DNA of 64,000 bases from Citrobacter freundii (GTDB taxonomy: Bacteria > Pseudomonadota > Gammaproteobacteria > Enterobacterales > Enterobacteriaceae): positions 3,224,001-3,288,000 of the forward strand of contig NZ_CP099222.1 of assembly GCF_029717145.1 (NCBI RefSeq). Reading direction: 5' to 3'. Below the pieces are notes generated by a model. It was not told where the DNA came from and made no database searches. It saw nothing but the letters and a program-made list of their open reading frames with translations. Shown here one piece after another: positions 10,144-22,097 of this stretch (positions within the stretch are counted from its first letter, which is position 1; every line of letters begins with the position of its first letter). The position numbers were made by a program, and so were the translations under genes.

Positions 10144-12408
10144 TTACATCAAACGCGCTTTATTCGCGTTAATCAAACTTCCTGCCTTGATGATTTCACG
10201 CTCTTCCGCCGTCAGACTTTCCATATACAGGCTAATTTCACTGACCGACCCATTCTCATACAGTACGTATGCGGTAATCTCGCGACTGCATGCGTCCAGC
10301 GCGCGACGAATACCGGGAATGTAAATATAATCACCCACCTCGAAAGACGGCTTCCCGGTCATCTGCAGCGGCAGCATCCCCCAGTTGATGACGTTGGAAC
10401 GGTAACGCTTGGTGGCATATTCCTCGGTGATATTCGCCAGCCCACCAATCACGCGCTGGCAGCTTGCCGCCTGCTCACGCGCGGAACCATCTCCCGGTTT
10501 GACGGCATAAATCATGCTGCCAATCCCCGTTTCCAGTGGCACAACATCTTCCTGACCGGCAATCTGACGAATACGGTCGAAGATGGGTGACAATGCGCTG
10601 TTCACACCACCAGCCCGTCGCTGTTTTTCCAGCTCAGCAGTAGCTTTACTCCTCCCCACGTAACCGGGATCCCGCCGTGAAAGCGTAAATTCCGCCAACC
10701 CTAAAGGATTTGAGCGATAGGACGACGTCTCCCCGGATGGGATCAGCTCGTCGGTCGTCGTCACTTCATCAAGAATTTTCGAGGCGACCTTCAACAAAAT
10801 ATTGTCAGTCAGTGCGCCAAGCTCCGGCCAGTCTTTAATATTGGGACCATAGATTAACGCCTGCTGCGTGGCACCTTTCACAAAGCCCTGATACACACGA
10901 CTTTTATAAGGCGCAGGGTCAAATGCATAGGCCGGAATTTCGTCCCAACAGTCCAGGTCGGTTGCCGGGGTCAGGAATCCGCCGTTTACCGCTGTTGCGG
11001 CTATGGAACGCGCGTCCATCAGCGCCACGGCTGACATTTGCCCGTTGCCCGGCTTCGAGCCTTCGCGGTTAGGGAAATTACGTGTGGTATGGCGAATGCT
11101 CAGCCCGTTATTGACTGGTGTGTCACCCGCGCCGAAGCAAGGGCCACAGAACGCAGTTCGGATAATGGCACCCGCGCCCATCAAATCCGCCACCACGCCT
11201 TTCTTCGCTAAGTCCATAAACACCGGCTGTGATGAGGGGTAGACCGCCAGCGAGAAGGTGTCGCTACCGCAGGATTGACCGCGTAGCGCACTGGCGGCGG
11301 CAATCACGTTTTCGTAGTTGCCGCCCGAGCACCCGGCAATGATCCCCTGCTGTACTTTTAAACGCCCATTCTCAACTTTGTCGAGCAGTGAGAGGCTGGC
11401 TTTCCCTTGCGCGATACGCGCAGATTCAATTTCGATCCCGCGAAGAATATCGGTGAGATTCTCATTGAGGGTGTCAATTTCATAGACGTTGCTGGGGTGG
11501 AAAGGCAGCGCGATCATTGGCTTGATGGCGCTCAGATCAACATAAATACAGCCATCGTAATACGCCATCGGCTGCGGGTTCAGCAGGCGATAGTCTTGCT
11601 CACGGCCATGTAGCGCCAGCCAACTGCGGGTTTCGTCATCCGTTTGCCAGACGGAGCTCAGACAGGTGGTTTCTGTCGTCATCACATCAACGCTGTTGCG
11701 AAAATCTGTGGAGAGAGACTTAATACCCGGACCGACAAACTCCATCACTTTATTTTTGACGTAGCCGTTTTTAAACACCGCGCCGATAATAGCTAGCGCG
11801 ACATCCTGCGGCCCCACGCCAGGTGCCGGTTTTCCGGTCAGATAGACCGCAACAACGTCAGGATAATCAACATCCCAGGTATCGTTTAACAGTTGCTTGA
11901 CCAGCTCGCCGCCACCTTCACCGACTGCCATTGTGCCCAGTGCGCCATAGCGCGTATGGCTGTCTGAGCCGAGGATCATTTTTCCGCCGCCGGCCATCAT
12001 CTCACGCATATATTGATGGATCACCGCAATATGTGGAGGCACAAAAATGCCCCCATAGCATTGCGCCGCGGACAGCCCGAACAGATGATCGTCACCGTTA
12101 ATGGTCCCGCCTACCGCACATAATGCGTTATGGCAGTTGGTCAACACGTAAGGCAACGGGAAACGCTCCATACCTGAAGCTTTCGCTGTCTGAATAATGC
12201 CGACAAAGGTAATATCGTGTGACGCTAATGAGTCAAACTTAATTTTAAGCTTGTTCATATCTCCCGACGTATTGTGTGCCGACAGAATCGACCAGGCGAT
12301 AGTCCCTTTTTTCGCGTGATCTTTTTCGATATGCCCGGAACAATGTTCCTCGGTTAACAGTTCATTGTTTTCGGAGAGAAAGACGCCTTTCTCATATAAT
12401 TTAATCAT
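10144..12408 (-). CDS. ybhJ: YbhJ, aconitase-family hydratase
   Basis: A protein of 754 residues of the aconitase/IPM-isomerase superfamily. Cluster-binding cysteines are present in [10 protein letters not shown] and [14 protein letters not shown] (the CxxC pair), with a swivel domain at the C-terminus ([12 protein letters not shown]). ATG 12408 is chosen because GGAG lies six bases upstream; a reading from 12438 adds ten residues without support. It is the third gene after ybhH and ybhI. A (de)hydration of a tri- or dicarboxylate is expected, but the substrate is not known. Confidence 0.9.
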   Translation of the reverse strand: MIKLYEKGVFLSENNELLTEEHCSGHIEKDHAKKGTIAWSILSAHNTSGDMNKLKIKFDSLASHDITFVGIIQTAKASGMERFPLPYVLTNCHNALCAVGGTINGDDHLFGLSAAQCYGGIFVPPHIAVIHQYMREMMAGGGKMILGSDSHTRYGALGTMAVGEGGGELVKQLLNDTWDVDYPDVVAVYLTGKPAPGVGPQDVALAIIGAVFKNGYVKNKVMEFVGPGIKSLSTDFRNSVDVMTTETTCLSSVWQTDDETRSWLALHGREQDYRLLNPQPMAYYDGCIYVDLSAIKPMIALPFHPSNVYEIDTLNENLTDILRGIEIESARIAQGKASLSLLDKVENGRLKVQQGIIAGCSGGNYENVIAAASALRGQSCGSDTFSLAVYPSSQPVFMDLAKKGVVADLMGAGAIIRTAFCGPCFGAGDTPVNNGLSIRHTTRNFPNREGSKPGNGQMSAVALMDARSIAATAVNGGFLTPATDLDCWDEIPAYAFDPAPYKSRVYQGFVKGATQQALIYGPNIKDWPELGALTDNILLKVASKILDEVTTTDELIPSGETSSYRSNPLGLAEFTLSRRDPGYVGRSKATAELEKQRRAGGVNSALSPIFDRIRQIAGQEDVVPLETGIGSMIYAVKPGDGSAREQAASCQRVIGGLANITEEYATKRYRSNVINWGMLPLQMTGKPSFEVGDYIYIPGIRRALDACSREITAYVLYENGSVSEISLYMESLTAEEREIIKAGSLINANKARLM

Positions 12409-12499
12409 CACATACTCCATCGTACAACGCCCGCACAAATACCGTGCACAAAGGCATTGTTAATCAATAAATTTAATAGGCTGAAGATTGACGTGTTAT

Positions 12500-13933
12500 T
12501 TACAACATATTCCAGTCAATCAACATGCTCCACCACCATACGCCCAGGGTGATATGCACAATAAAAGTTAAGAATGTCAGCATGCCGCCAACCAGCCACC
12601 ACGATTTAATGTCGTTATAGCCCACACCGAAAATAACCGGACCCGCCGCGCCGCCATAATGGGTTACCATTCCGCCATATGAGTTAGAGAACAGTAATGC
12701 CAGAGCCGTTAACATCAGTGGTGCACCAGAGACATTCGCTAACATGGCAAAGACGGGCATCATCGCCACAATATAAGCGCTACCGGAAGCGAAGAAATAG
12801 CGGACAATAATACTCAGAAACAAAATAACGAAGAAGGCTACATTGCTATGATTGTCAAAAGAGAGGTTATTTTTGAACAGTTCAGCTAACCAGTCAAAAA
12901 ACTTCACTTTCGATAATAAAGAACTCAGGCCAATAATTCCGCCGTACCAAATTAAGGTATTCCAGCCCCCTTTATTTTTTACCACATCATCCCAGGTCAC
13001 TACGCCCAAGAGGAGCATCGCGCCCATCACTACAATGGCCACCGTTGATTCATCAACGCCGAGGCTTTTACTGAAGATCCACCCTAATAGTGCAAGAACA
13101 AAAATGCCCAACAGCATTTTTTCTCGCCCTTTCATCGGCCCCAGTTCCTGGAGCCCGGCTTTGGCGATGGTTTTGTTATCCACTTTGGTAATTTCAGGCG
13201 GATACATAAAGTAGATAACTAATGGAGTCAGGAGCAACATCACAATACCAGGTAAACTCGCCGCCAGCGCCCATCCGCCCCAACTTAACTGCAGGTGACA
13301 GATATCGTTAATCATTTTCAATGCCAGGATGTTGCCTGCCATGGCGGTAAAAAACATATAGCTGGTGGTTTTGGTGACCATATAGACCGTCATCATCAGG
13401 TAATGGCCAACACGGCGTGGGCTTCTGTCTGGTTCAGACCCCAATGCCACCGCCACGCTATTGATGATTGGCAGCACAATCCCTCCCGCTCGCGCGGTGT
13501 TAGATGGTGTTGCTGGCGCCAAAACCAGGTCCAGAAAAACAGTGACGTAGCCTAGCCCCAGTGTGGTATTCCCGATTTTGCCGATCAAAATATAGGCAAT
13601 GCGCTTGCCCAGACCGGTAGTCACAAACGCGGCACTTAGCGTAAATGCAGAGAAAACCAGCCACGTGGTGCCTGACGCATAACCGCTGAGAACGCTGCTG
13701 GTTTTTAGTACGCCGTGACCTAAATTACCGACCACGACCATTGATGCCGCGACGGCAATCAACAACACTACCGGCTCAGGAAAAGGTTTGATCACCAACC
13801 CGACAATAGCGGCAAGATAAATACCGAAAAGAACCCAGGCCAGTTCCGTTAATCCTGCTGGCGCAGGAATAATGCCAATAATACAGGGGATCGCCAATAT
13901 AACGATTAGCTTCCATAATGATTTCACATTCAT
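12500..13933 (-). CDS. ybhI: YbhI, DASS-family (divalent anion:sodium symporter) transporter
   Basis: An inner-membrane transporter of 477 residues, as in E. coli, with about 11-12 hydrophobic segments. The DASS/CitT family carries di- and tricarboxylates; motifs such as LAPATPSNTARAGGIVLPII and the SNSYGGMVTHYGGAAGPVIFG re-entrant hairpin are visible. ATG 13933 (MNVKSLWK) is used instead of an upstream in-frame codon. Placed between an aconitase homologue and a PrpF homologue, it probably imports their substrate. Confidence 0.92.
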   Translation of the reverse strand: MNVKSLWKLIVILAIPCIIGIIPAPAGLTELAWVLFGIYLAAIVGLVIKPFPEPVVLLIAVAASMVVVGNLGHGVLKTSSVLSGYASGTTWLVFSAFTLSAAFVTTGLGKRIAYILIGKIGNTTLGLGYVTVFLDLVLAPATPSNTARAGGIVLPIINSVAVALGSEPDRSPRRVGHYLMMTVYMVTKTTSYMFFTAMAGNILALKMINDICHLQLSWGGWALAASLPGIVMLLLTPLVIYFMYPPEITKVDNKTIAKAGLQELGPMKGREKMLLGIFVLALLGWIFSKSLGVDESTVAIVVMGAMLLLGVVTWDDVVKNKGGWNTLIWYGGIIGLSSLLSKVKFFDWLAELFKNNLSFDNHSNVAFFVILFLSIIVRYFFASGSAYIVAMMPVFAMLANVSGAPLMLTALALLFSNSYGGMVTHYGGAAGPVIFGVGYNDIKSWWLVGGMLTFLTFIVHITLGVWWWSMLIDWNML

Positions 13934-14013
13934 GTGGTATTCCTGATTTATACGTACAGGCAATCTCGCGAAATAAATCCAGTATCCGCGATGCATAACC
14001 GTTTTAATTAACG

Positions 14014-15069
14014 TTATGCGGGAAGGTAAACCTCACCAGAAAATATTTTCCGGGCGGTGCGAATCACCGAGGCGCGAATAGCCGTAGCATCATCACTTTC
14101 ATTACTCAAATAAATATCCAGTGAGCCACCGGGGTGTTCAATGCTGATATTTCCATACCCTACCCCCGGTGCTACCTGCTGAGTTACCGTCCCAGCAATC
14201 ACGCAACTGCTGGCAATGGCAATAGCGCCAGTGATCGCCAGCGCTTTATGGCAAGCGTGAGGCATAAAATAGCGCACAGTAATTGCACCACTCTGCTGCG
14301 GCGCTGAAATAAGGATAGGTTTAGGAATGACCATATTGGAAACATCCCCTAACCCCATAGCCAGCCCTGCCTGACAGCGAATAGATTCCATGCGTGCTAA
14401 TAATTCTGAGTCAGCATCCAGTTCTTCCGGTGATTCATAACCGGTTTTGCCCAGATATTCAGCGGGAATAATCACCACCGGTGTCGCCATATCTATACAG
14501 GTCACCGGAACGGTATCAAAATAATCACGATGGTTCCCCGTTGGGAAAATACGTCCTGTTTTGGATCCCGCAGCATTCAGGAACGTGAGTGCCACAGGCG
14601 CTGACGTACCCGGTACGCCGTCTATTTTTACCGGGCCTTCATATTCAACAACACCTTGCGGCGTCTGCACATCGGCTTCAATAAATGTATTGGTGTTTAT
14701 ATTGCGAATCCGTACGCGCGTCGTCGGCGCTGTGGCGGCAATCAGCCCATTTTCGATGGCGAATCCCCCAACGGCGGAAAGCATATTGCCGCAATTTGGC
14801 GTGGTATCGACACGTTGTTCATGCACCAAAACCTGAGCAAATAAATAATCAATATCTGCCTGTGGGTCGGTTGAACGGCTGATAATCGCCACTTTACTGG
14901 TTAGCGGATTACCCCCACCAATACCGTCGATTTCCAGCGCATTCCCGGAACCCATAATTTTAATCAATACATCATCACGCTGCGTTTTCTCTTGTGGTAG
15001 ATGTTCTGCTAATAAAAATGCGCCTCTGGAGGTTCCTCCACGCATCATAACGCAAGGTATTTTTTTCAC
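14014..15069 (-). CDS. ybhH: YbhH, PrpF-like isomerase
   Basis: A PrpF/DUF453 family protein with a diaminopimelate-epimerase-like fold. It begins KKIPCVMMRGGTSRGAFL, and the twin half-domain cysteine contexts are DTTPNCGNMLSAVG and PHACHKALAITG. GTG 15069 is preferred (351 residues; E. coli 350) because GAGG lies eight bases upstream, whereas ATG 15096 has no ribosome site. Relatives isomerise aconitate or 4-oxalomesaconate double bonds. With ybhI and ybhJ it suggests a route for an unsaturated tricarboxylate; the substrate is inferred, not shown. Confidence 0.9.
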   Translation of the reverse strand: MKKIPCVMMRGGTSRGAFLLAEHLPQEKTQRDDVLIKIMGSGNALEIDGIGGGNPLTSKVAIISRSTDPQADIDYLFAQVLVHEQRVDTTPNCGNMLSAVGGFAIENGLIAATAPTTRVRIRNINTNTFIEADVQTPQGVVEYEGPVKIDGVPGTSAPVALTFLNAAGSKTGRIFPTGNHRDYFDTVPVTCIDMATPVVIIPAEYLGKTGYESPEELDADSELLARMESIRCQAGLAMGLGDVSNMVIPKPILISAPQQSGAITVRYFMPHACHKALAITGAIAIASSCVIAGTVTQQVAPGVGYGNISIEHPGGSLDIYLSNESDDATAIRASVIRTARKIFSGEVYLPA

Positions 15070-15248
15070 GCCAATGCCCTCAACTATATTATTCATATTA
15101 AAGACAGGATTACATGCGTGAAATACGCTGGCTAATGACTTTGTTGTCGTAATTAGTGACTTTTTTTTATTAATTCAAGATTAACATTGGCAGGTAAACT
15201 GGTCGCTCTATCAGGACAGAACGTCCCTTAACCTTGTCTGGAGTCGGA

Positions 15249-16193
15249 ATGAAACATGAATTATCGAGCATGAAAGCATTTGTCACGCTGGCAGAGTCCA
15301 ATTCTTTTAACAATGCGGCTAAGTTACTTAATATTACGCAACCTGCATTAACACGTAGAATAAAGAAAATGGAAGAGTATTTACACACTCAACTATTTGA
15401 GAGAACAACCCGCAAAGTCACATTAACAAAAGCAGGCCAGTTGTTATTACCAGAAGCCCGTGAATTAATTAGAACCCTAGATGAAACAATCTTTAATATC
15501 AGCAAAATGAATACACATTATCACGGGATGGTAACGTTATCCTGTATCCCTACCGCCGTTTTCTATTTTTTACCGTTGGCGATCGGCAAATTTAATGAGC
15601 TATATCCCAATATTAAGGTGCGAATTATTGAACAAGGTACGAATAATTGTATGGAATCCGTACTTTGCAACGAGGCTGATTTTGGCATAAACATGAACAA
15701 CATCACAAATTCTTCCATTGAATTCACCCCGCTGGTTAACGAACCCTTTGTTCTGGCATGTCGGCGCGATCATCCGCTCGCCCATAAACAGCTGGTCGAA
15801 TGGCAAGAACTGGTGAATTGCAAATTAATAGGCGTGCGTTCGTCGAGCGGTAACCGATTGCTGATTGAGCAACACCTGGCAGATAAACCGTGGAAGCTGG
15901 ATTGGTTTTACGAGGTTCGCCATTTATCCACCTCGCTTGGCCTGGTGGAGGCTGGGCTGGGGGTTTCCGCGTTGCCAGGGTTGGCCATGCCGCACACGTC
16001 GCATCCAACGCTGATCGGCATCCCGCTGGTTGAGCCGGTGATTAGGCGCACGTTAGGCGTTATTCGGCGTAAAGATGCGGTGCTCTCTCCTCCCGCTGAA
16101 CGCTTTTTTTCTCTGCTGTTAAATCTGTGGGCCGAAGAGAAGGACAACTTGTGGCGACCGATTTCCGATCTCCAGGGGAAACAGAGTGCCTGA
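15249..16193 (+). CDS. ybhD: YbhD, LysR-family transcriptional regulator
   Basis: A LysR regulator of 314 residues. The winged helix-turn-helix covers about residues 1-62 (SMKAFVTLAESNSFNNAAKLL, ITQPALTRRIKKMEEYL) and a periplasmic-binding-protein-like effector domain follows from about 90. ATG 15249 has GGAG five bases upstream; an in-frame TTG at 15234 is less likely. Divergent from ybhHIJ across about 180 bases, the usual layout for control of the neighbouring operon. The effector is unknown. Confidence 0.9.
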   Translation: MKHELSSMKAFVTLAESNSFNNAAKLLNITQPALTRRIKKMEEYLHTQLFERTTRKVTLTKAGQLLLPEARELIRTLDETIFNISKMNTHYHGMVTLSCIPTAVFYFLPLAIGKFNELYPNIKVRIIEQGTNNCMESVLCNEADFGINMNNITNSSIEFTPLVNEPFVLACRRDHPLAHKQLVEWQELVNCKLIGVRSSSGNRLLIEQHLADKPWKLDWFYEVRHLSTSLGLVEAGLGVSALPGLAMPHTSHPTLIGIPLVEPVIRRTLGVIRRKDAVLSPPAERFFSLLLNLWAEEKDNLWRPISDLQGKQSA

Positions 16194-16245
16194 TGGCGGC
16201 TAATGCCTTATCAGGCCTACGAAGCGTGTGCTTATCGTAGGCCAT
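16186..16245. repeat. REP repeat between ybhD and pgl
   Basis: 'gcctgatggcggctaatgccttatcaggcctacg' followed by 'cgtaggcc' forms a REP hairpin between converging genes; it starts at the very end of ybhD. Confidence 0.75.
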
Positions 16246-16258
16246 TTGGCATAAAGTC

Positions 16259-17344
<1,086 letters not shown>

Positions 17345-17420
17345 TCAGAATTTTGTCCGGTTGCCGACTCGGTGTACCATGCCCAAAGACACAATTCTCA
17401 ACCTTAATCTGGAATAACTG

Positions 17421-18239
17421 ATGACCACTCGCGTGATTGCCCTGGATTTAGACGGTACGTTGCTGACCCCGAAAAAAACCTTACTGCCCTCTTCTCTCGA
17501 AGCGCTCTCGCGCGCCAGAGAAGCCGGCTACCAACTTATCATTGTCACAGGTCGCCATCACGTTGCTATTCATCCTTTTTATCAGGCACTGGCGCTGGAT
17601 ACACCTGCAATTTGCTGTAATGGCACTTACTTGTATGATTATCAGGCAAAAAAGGTTCTGCAATCCGATCCCCTTCCCGTTGATCAGGCACTGCAACTGA
17701 TCGATCTGCTGGAGGCACATCAGATCCACGGTCTGATGTATGTAGACGATGCCATGCTGTATGAGCGCCCGACCGGGCATGTGGTACGTACCGCAAACTG
17801 GGCGCAAACCCTGCCGCCGGAGCAGCGTCCCACCTTTACCCAGGTCCCCTCACTGGCGCAGGCCGCACAGGACGTTAACGCCGTCTGGAAATTTGCCCTG
17901 ACCGACGAAGATATTCCTAAGCTGCAGCATTTTGGCAAGCACGTTGAGCAACAACTGGGGCTGGAGTGCGAATGGTCATGGCACGATCAGGTCGACGTGG
18001 CCCGCAAAGGCAACAGCAAAGGAAAACGCCTGACCCAGTGGATTGAAGCGCAGGGCGGGTCAATGGAGAATGTCATCGCCTTTGGCGACAACTTTAACGA
18101 TATCAGTATGCTGGAAGCCGCAGGCACCGGCGTGGCGATGGGCAATGCAGACGACGCGGTCAAAGCCCGCGCCAATATCGTGATTGGTGACAACACCACC
18201 GACAGCATCGCCAAATTTATTTATTCTCACCTGCTGTAA
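17421..18239 (+). CDS. ybhA: YbhA, HAD-superfamily (Cof-type) phosphatase
   Basis: A HAD-IIB phosphatase of 272 residues. The nucleophile motif DLDGT occupies residues 9-13, the Thr/Ser of motif II is in IIVTGRHH, and motif IV is IAFGDNFNDISML. E. coli YbhA dephosphorylates pyridoxal phosphate and other sugar phosphates in vitro. Its stop codon abuts the stop codon of modC on the other strand with no base between. Confidence 0.93.
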   Translation: MTTRVIALDLDGTLLTPKKTLLPSSLEALSRAREAGYQLIIVTGRHHVAIHPFYQALALDTPAICCNGTYLYDYQAKKVLQSDPLPVDQALQLIDLLEAHQIHGLMYVDDAMLYERPTGHVVRTANWAQTLPPEQRPTFTQVPSLAQAAQDVNAVWKFALTDEDIPKLQHFGKHVEQQLGLECEWSWHDQVDVARKGNSKGKRLTQWIEAQGGSMENVIAFGDNFNDISMLEAAGTGVAMGNADDAVKARANIVIGDNTTDSIAKFIYSHLL

Positions 18240-19298
18240 TCAGGCGGTTATCGACACGCTCTTAATTTGCGCGTACAGCCACAGGCCAGGTTTGATGCCC
18301 AGTTCATCCCTGGCCCACGGGCTGATCCTCGCCCACAGCGTTTTACCGCCGACCTCAAGCTGCACTTCCACCTGCCCGTTGTCGTCATAGCACTGCGCGA
18401 CCTTGGCGCGCAACACGTTGCGAATACTGGTCTGCTGCGGCGGTTGTAATACCAGTGATACATCCGAGGCCTGAATACGAATACGCAGCGCGGTTTGCAG
18501 CGGCTGCTCCAGTTTATTAACCCACAGATGCTGGTCGCCCAGCGCCAGCGCGGTCATTGAATAATGCGGATGATGTTCTAGCACGCTGACTTTGAGGATG
18601 CTGCTTTGCTGTTCTTTCGGTAGCCAGGGGTGCATCACGCTGCTGCCCCAGACATCCTCCAGCGAGCCAAACGCTTTTACCTGGCCGTTCTCCAGCACCA
18701 TCACTTTATCGGCCAGATGCAAAATCTCATCCAGCGAATGGCTGACATACAGCATCGGGATGTTGATTTCGCGCGCCAGGCGTTGCAGGTAGGGTAGCAG
18801 TTCACGCTTACGCGGAATATCCAGTGACGCCAGCGGCTCGTCAAGCAGCAGCAACTCAGGCGCGGTCAGCAGCGCCCGACCAATGGCCACGCGCTGTTTT
18901 TCACCGCCGGAAAGGCTACCAGGCAGGCGCTCGAGTAGCGGTTCAATCCCTAACAACGTCACCAGCTTATCAAACTGCCCGGCCATGCTTTTCGCCATGC
19001 CGTAGCGCAGGTTACCGCGCACTTTATAATGCGGGAACAGGCGCGCATCCTGAAAAACGTAGCCGACCCGGCGTTTTTCAGGGGTTAAACAGATGCCATT
19101 TTCTACATCGTTCAACACCCGACCGTTGAGCACAATGCGCCCGGACTGCGGCTTCGTCAGTCCGCTAATGGCGTTAATCAGCGAGGTTTTGCCCGCCCCG
19201 GACACGCCAAAAATCGCGGTAATGCCAGTGGCGGGTAACGTTTCGTTGAGCGTCAGACAGTGCGAGCCTAACGTCTGGGTGAAATTCAGTTCCAGCAT
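18240..19298 (-). CDS. modC: Molybdate ABC transporter ATP-binding protein ModC
   Basis: The ATPase subunit for molybdate import (352 residues, as E. coli). Walker [10 protein letters not shown] is at residues 31-39, followed by [16 protein letters not shown] and Walker [13 protein letters not shown]; a C-terminal Mop/TOBE domain (about 285-350) can bind molybdate. ATG 19298 lies two bases after the modB stop. Last gene of modABC. Confidence 0.96.
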   Translation of the reverse strand: MLELNFTQTLGSHCLTLNETLPATGITAIFGVSGAGKTSLINAISGLTKPQSGRIVLNGRVLNDVENGICLTPEKRRVGYVFQDARLFPHYKVRGNLRYGMAKSMAGQFDKLVTLLGIEPLLERLPGSLSGGEKQRVAIGRALLTAPELLLLDEPLASLDIPRKRELLPYLQRLAREINIPMLYVSHSLDEILHLADKVMVLENGQVKAFGSLEDVWGSSVMHPWLPKEQQSSILKVSVLEHHPHYSMTALALGDQHLWVNKLEQPLQTALRIRIQASDVSLVLQPPQQTSIRNVLRAKVAQCYDDNGQVEVQLEVGGKTLWARISPWARDELGIKPGLWLYAQIKSVSITA

Positions 19299-19300
19299 GA

Positions 19301-19990
19301 TTATCGCCCCGTCCGTTCGCGGCTGATGCGCGCCAGCCACTCAGAAATCAGTAGCGAAATTAACGCCAGCACAATAGAAATCAGGCAAAGTCTCGCCGCC
19401 GCGCTTTCACCGCCAGGAGTCTGAATCAGGGTGTACATCGCCGAAGGGATAGTGCGGGTTTCGCCAGGAATATTGGAAACGAAGGTGATCGTCGCGCCGA
19501 ACTCGCCGAGCGAGCGGGCAAATGCCAGCACCGTGCCGACAATAATGCCCGGTAGCATCAGCGGCAAGGTGATGGTCAGGAATACGCGCCAGCGACCGGC
19601 CCCCAGCGTACGGGCGGCCTGTTCCAGCTTGACGTCCACGCCTTCAAGCGCCAGACGGATGGCCCTCACCATCAGCGGGAAAGACATCACCGCCGCCGCC
19701 AGCACCGCGCCGCGCCAGCTGAAGGCAAACGTAATACCAAACCAGTCGTACAGCCGCTCGCCGATAAATCCGCGTCGCCCCATGGCCACTAACAGCAGAT
19801 AACCGACCACCACCGGTGGCAGTACCAGTGGCAAGTGCAGCACGCTGTCGAGCAGAGCTTTACCTGGAAACGTGCAGCGCACCAGCAGCCAGGCAAAGAA
19901 GATCCCAAACGGCAGGCTGAACAGCACGGCCAGGGAAGAAACTTTCAGGCTCAGTATAACGGCCTGCCATTCAGGATCGCTGAGTATCAT
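19301..19990 (-). CDS. modB: Molybdate ABC transporter permease ModB
   Basis: An inner-membrane permease of 229 residues with five hydrophobic segments and the coupling-helix motif [15 protein letters not shown] for contact with ModC. Its ATG shares one base with the modA stop (TAATG), so the genes are translationally coupled. Confidence 0.96.
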   Translation of the reverse strand: MILSDPEWQAVILSLKVSSLAVLFSLPFGIFFAWLLVRCTFPGKALLDSVLHLPLVLPPVVVGYLLLVAMGRRGFIGERLYDWFGITFAFSWRGAVLAAAVMSFPLMVRAIRLALEGVDVKLEQAARTLGAGRWRVFLTITLPLMLPGIIVGTVLAFARSLGEFGATITFVSNIPGETRTIPSAMYTLIQTPGGESAAARLCLISIVLALISLLISEWLARISRERTGR

Positions 19991-20763
19991 TACTTGGTCG
20001 TAAATCCATAACGTTTAAAGATATCAGCAGCCTGCGGTCCTTTCAGGTAATCATAGAACGCGCTGACCGTGGCGTTAGAATGCCCATCAACAATCGCGAT
20101 AGGGTATTCGACTTTTTTGTGTGAATCTTCCGGGAACGTGGCGACTACTTTGACGCCTTTGCTGGCGACGGCATCGGAACCGTAAACAATCCCCAGCGGC
20201 GCTTCGTTACGTTCGACCAGCGCCAGTGCGCCGCGTACGTCTTCAGCTGGGGCCAGTTTCGGCGCCAGAGTATCCCATGCGCCCAGTTTTTGCAGCGCTT
20301 CTTTGGCATAAATGCCCGCCGGAACATGTTCCGGGTCACCGACCGCCAGACGCCCACCGTTCAACAGGTTGGTCCAGTTGGTTTTACTGTCGATGGCAAA
20401 CGCTTTCTGCTCGCTCGCTTTTGGCGCCACGACCACCAGGCTGTTACCGAGCAGCGTTTTACGTGATGCGGTGTCGATAGACTTTTTGTCTACCGCATAA
20501 TCCATCCATTTCTGGTCGGCAGAAATAAACAGATCGGCGGGCGCACCGGCTTCAATTTGGCGCGCCAGCGTAGAAGACGAGGCAAAAGAGGAGACGACGT
20601 CCACGTTCTTCTCTTTTTTATACTGGGCTGCAATGTCCTGCATCGCATTTGTCAGCGACGCCGCGGCGAACACCGTAATTTTGCCTTCATCCGCCAATGC
20701 ATGCCCGGCAACAGAAAGAGAGAGTGTTGCCCCTGCAAACAAGCGTAACCATGTACGTGCCAT
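19990..20763 (-). CDS. modA: Periplasmic molybdate-binding protein ModA
   Basis: The solute-binding protein for molybdate/tungstate (257 residues). A signal peptide ends around AGHALA-DEGK (about residue 24). The oxyanion-binding region follows in VFAAASLTNAMQDIA and SFASSSTLARQIEAGAPADLFISAD split over residues 58-85. First gene of modABC, with the ModE operator 20 bases upstream of its start. Confidence 0.96.
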   Translation of the reverse strand: MARTWLRLFAGATLSLSVAGHALADEGKITVFAAASLTNAMQDIAAQYKKEKNVDVVSSFASSSTLARQIEAGAPADLFISADQKWMDYAVDKKSIDTASRKTLLGNSLVVVAPKASEQKAFAIDSKTNWTNLLNGGRLAVGDPEHVPAGIYAKEALQKLGAWDTLAPKLAPAEDVRGALALVERNEAPLGIVYGSDAVASKGVKVVATFPEDSHKKVEYPIAIVDGHSNATVSAFYDYLKGPQAADIFKRYGFTTK

Positions 20764-20782
20764 CTGTAACTCCTTTGCGTTT

Positions 20783-20806
20783 CGTTATGTACGCAGCAAT
20801 ATAACG
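20783..20806. promoter_or_regulatory. ModE operator of the modABC promoter
   Basis: CGTTATGT-N8-ATATAACG reads on the minus strand as an imperfect inverted repeat of the ModE type (CGTTATAT...ACATAACG). It lies directly upstream of modA, where molybdate-bound ModE represses transcription. Confidence 0.9.
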
Positions 20807-20923
20807 ATTAATTCAGGATTTTCCCAGTGGTTATTCGTACCCATCAAAGGTTATATAAAGAAATTATCGGCAGGAAAAGCAGGATCTTGAGAAACTACAG
20901 GCACCGAAAACGAGCTGGAAGGC

Positions 20924-20956
20924 GAAAAAGATAAACGCCCGACTGAGCGGGCGTTT
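20924..20956 (-). terminator. Rho-independent terminator downstream of acrZ
   Basis: An 8-bp stem AAACGCCC/GGGCGTTT with the loop GACTGAGC, followed on the minus strand by ATCTTTTT. It lies six bases after the acrZ stop and shields modA from acrZ transcription. Confidence 0.88.
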
Positions 20957-20962
20957 GGGGAA

Positions 20963-21133
<171 letters not shown>

Positions 21134-21241
21134 TTAGCTGTATTTTAACCCCATAACGCAGAATTGCACTCCCCTTTTGTGCGGTCGACTTTGCGCGCGC
21201 CCGGTTTTCCGTCACAATATCCCTTTTGCCAGGAGCTTGAT

Positions 21242-22030
21242 ATGCAGGCCGAAATCCTTCTTACCCTGAAACTTCAGCAAAAGCTGTTTGCCGATCCCCG
21301 CCGCATTTCGCTGCTTAAGCACATTGCGCTTTCCGGCTCTATTAGTCAGGGCGCGAAGGATGCGGGCATCAGTTATAAAAGCGCCTGGGATGCCATCAAT
21401 GAGATGAACCAGCTCAGTGAGCAAACGCTGGTAGAGCGCGCCACCGGCGGCAAAGGCGGCGGCGGCGCGGTATTAACCCGCTATGGCCAGCGCCTAATCC
21501 AACTTTACGATTTGCTGGCACAAATTCAGCAGAAAGCGTTTGATGTCCTGAGCGACGACGACGCCCTGCCGCTGAACAGTTTGCTGGCAGCCATCTCCCG
21601 TTTTTCACTACAAACCAGCGCCCGTAACCAGTGGTTTGGCACCATTACCGCACGCGACCACTCTCAGGTTCAGCAGCATGTTGATGTCCTGCTTGCCGAT
21701 GGCGAAACGCGGCTGAAAGTCGCGTTGACGGCGCAAAGTGGCGAACGTTTAGGGCTGGATGAGGGTAAAGAAGTGCTGGTCCTGCTGAAGGCGCCATGGG
21801 TGGGGATCACCCAGGACGACGCTATCGCCCAGGCGGCTGATAACCAACTACAGGGGACCATCAGCCATATTGAGCGCGGCGCCGAACAGTGCGAAGTGTT
21901 AATGGCGCTGCCCGATGGCCAGACGCTGTGCGCCACGGTTCCGTCGGAAGACGCCGCGACGCTGCAAGAAGGCGCTAACGTCACCGCGTATTTCAACGCC
22001 GACAGAGTGATTATTGCCACGTTGTGTTGA
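21242..22030 (+). CDS. modE: Molybdate-responsive regulator ModE
   Basis: Represses modABC and activates molybdoenzyme genes when molybdate is bound (262 residues). The N-terminal winged helix (about 1-115) includes ISLLKHIALSGSISQGAKDAG and SYKSAWDAINEMNQ; two Mop/TOBE domains follow (about 125-190 and 195-262). ATG 21242 follows 'aggagcttgat'; a longer reading from 21164 has no ribosome site. Confidence 0.96.
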   Translation: MQAEILLTLKLQQKLFADPRRISLLKHIALSGSISQGAKDAGISYKSAWDAINEMNQLSEQTLVERATGGKGGGGAVLTRYGQRLIQLYDLLAQIQQKAFDVLSDDDALPLNSLLAAISRFSLQTSARNQWFGTITARDHSQVQQHVDVLLADGETRLKVALTAQSGERLGLDEGKEVLVLLKAPWVGITQDDAIAQAADNQLQGTISHIERGAEQCEVLMALPDGQTLCATVPSEDAATLQEGANVTAYFNADRVIIATLC

Positions 22031-22097
22031 GTCGATTGACATCGGCTCGCAGAACACGTATCCCTGTTGTTCATTGCTGCAAAACATGGGATATAAA

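Noticed and set aside
21164-21241. N-terminal extension of ModE
   Set aside because: No ribosome site precedes it, and ATG 21242 gives the standard 262-residue protein with a good aggag sequence.
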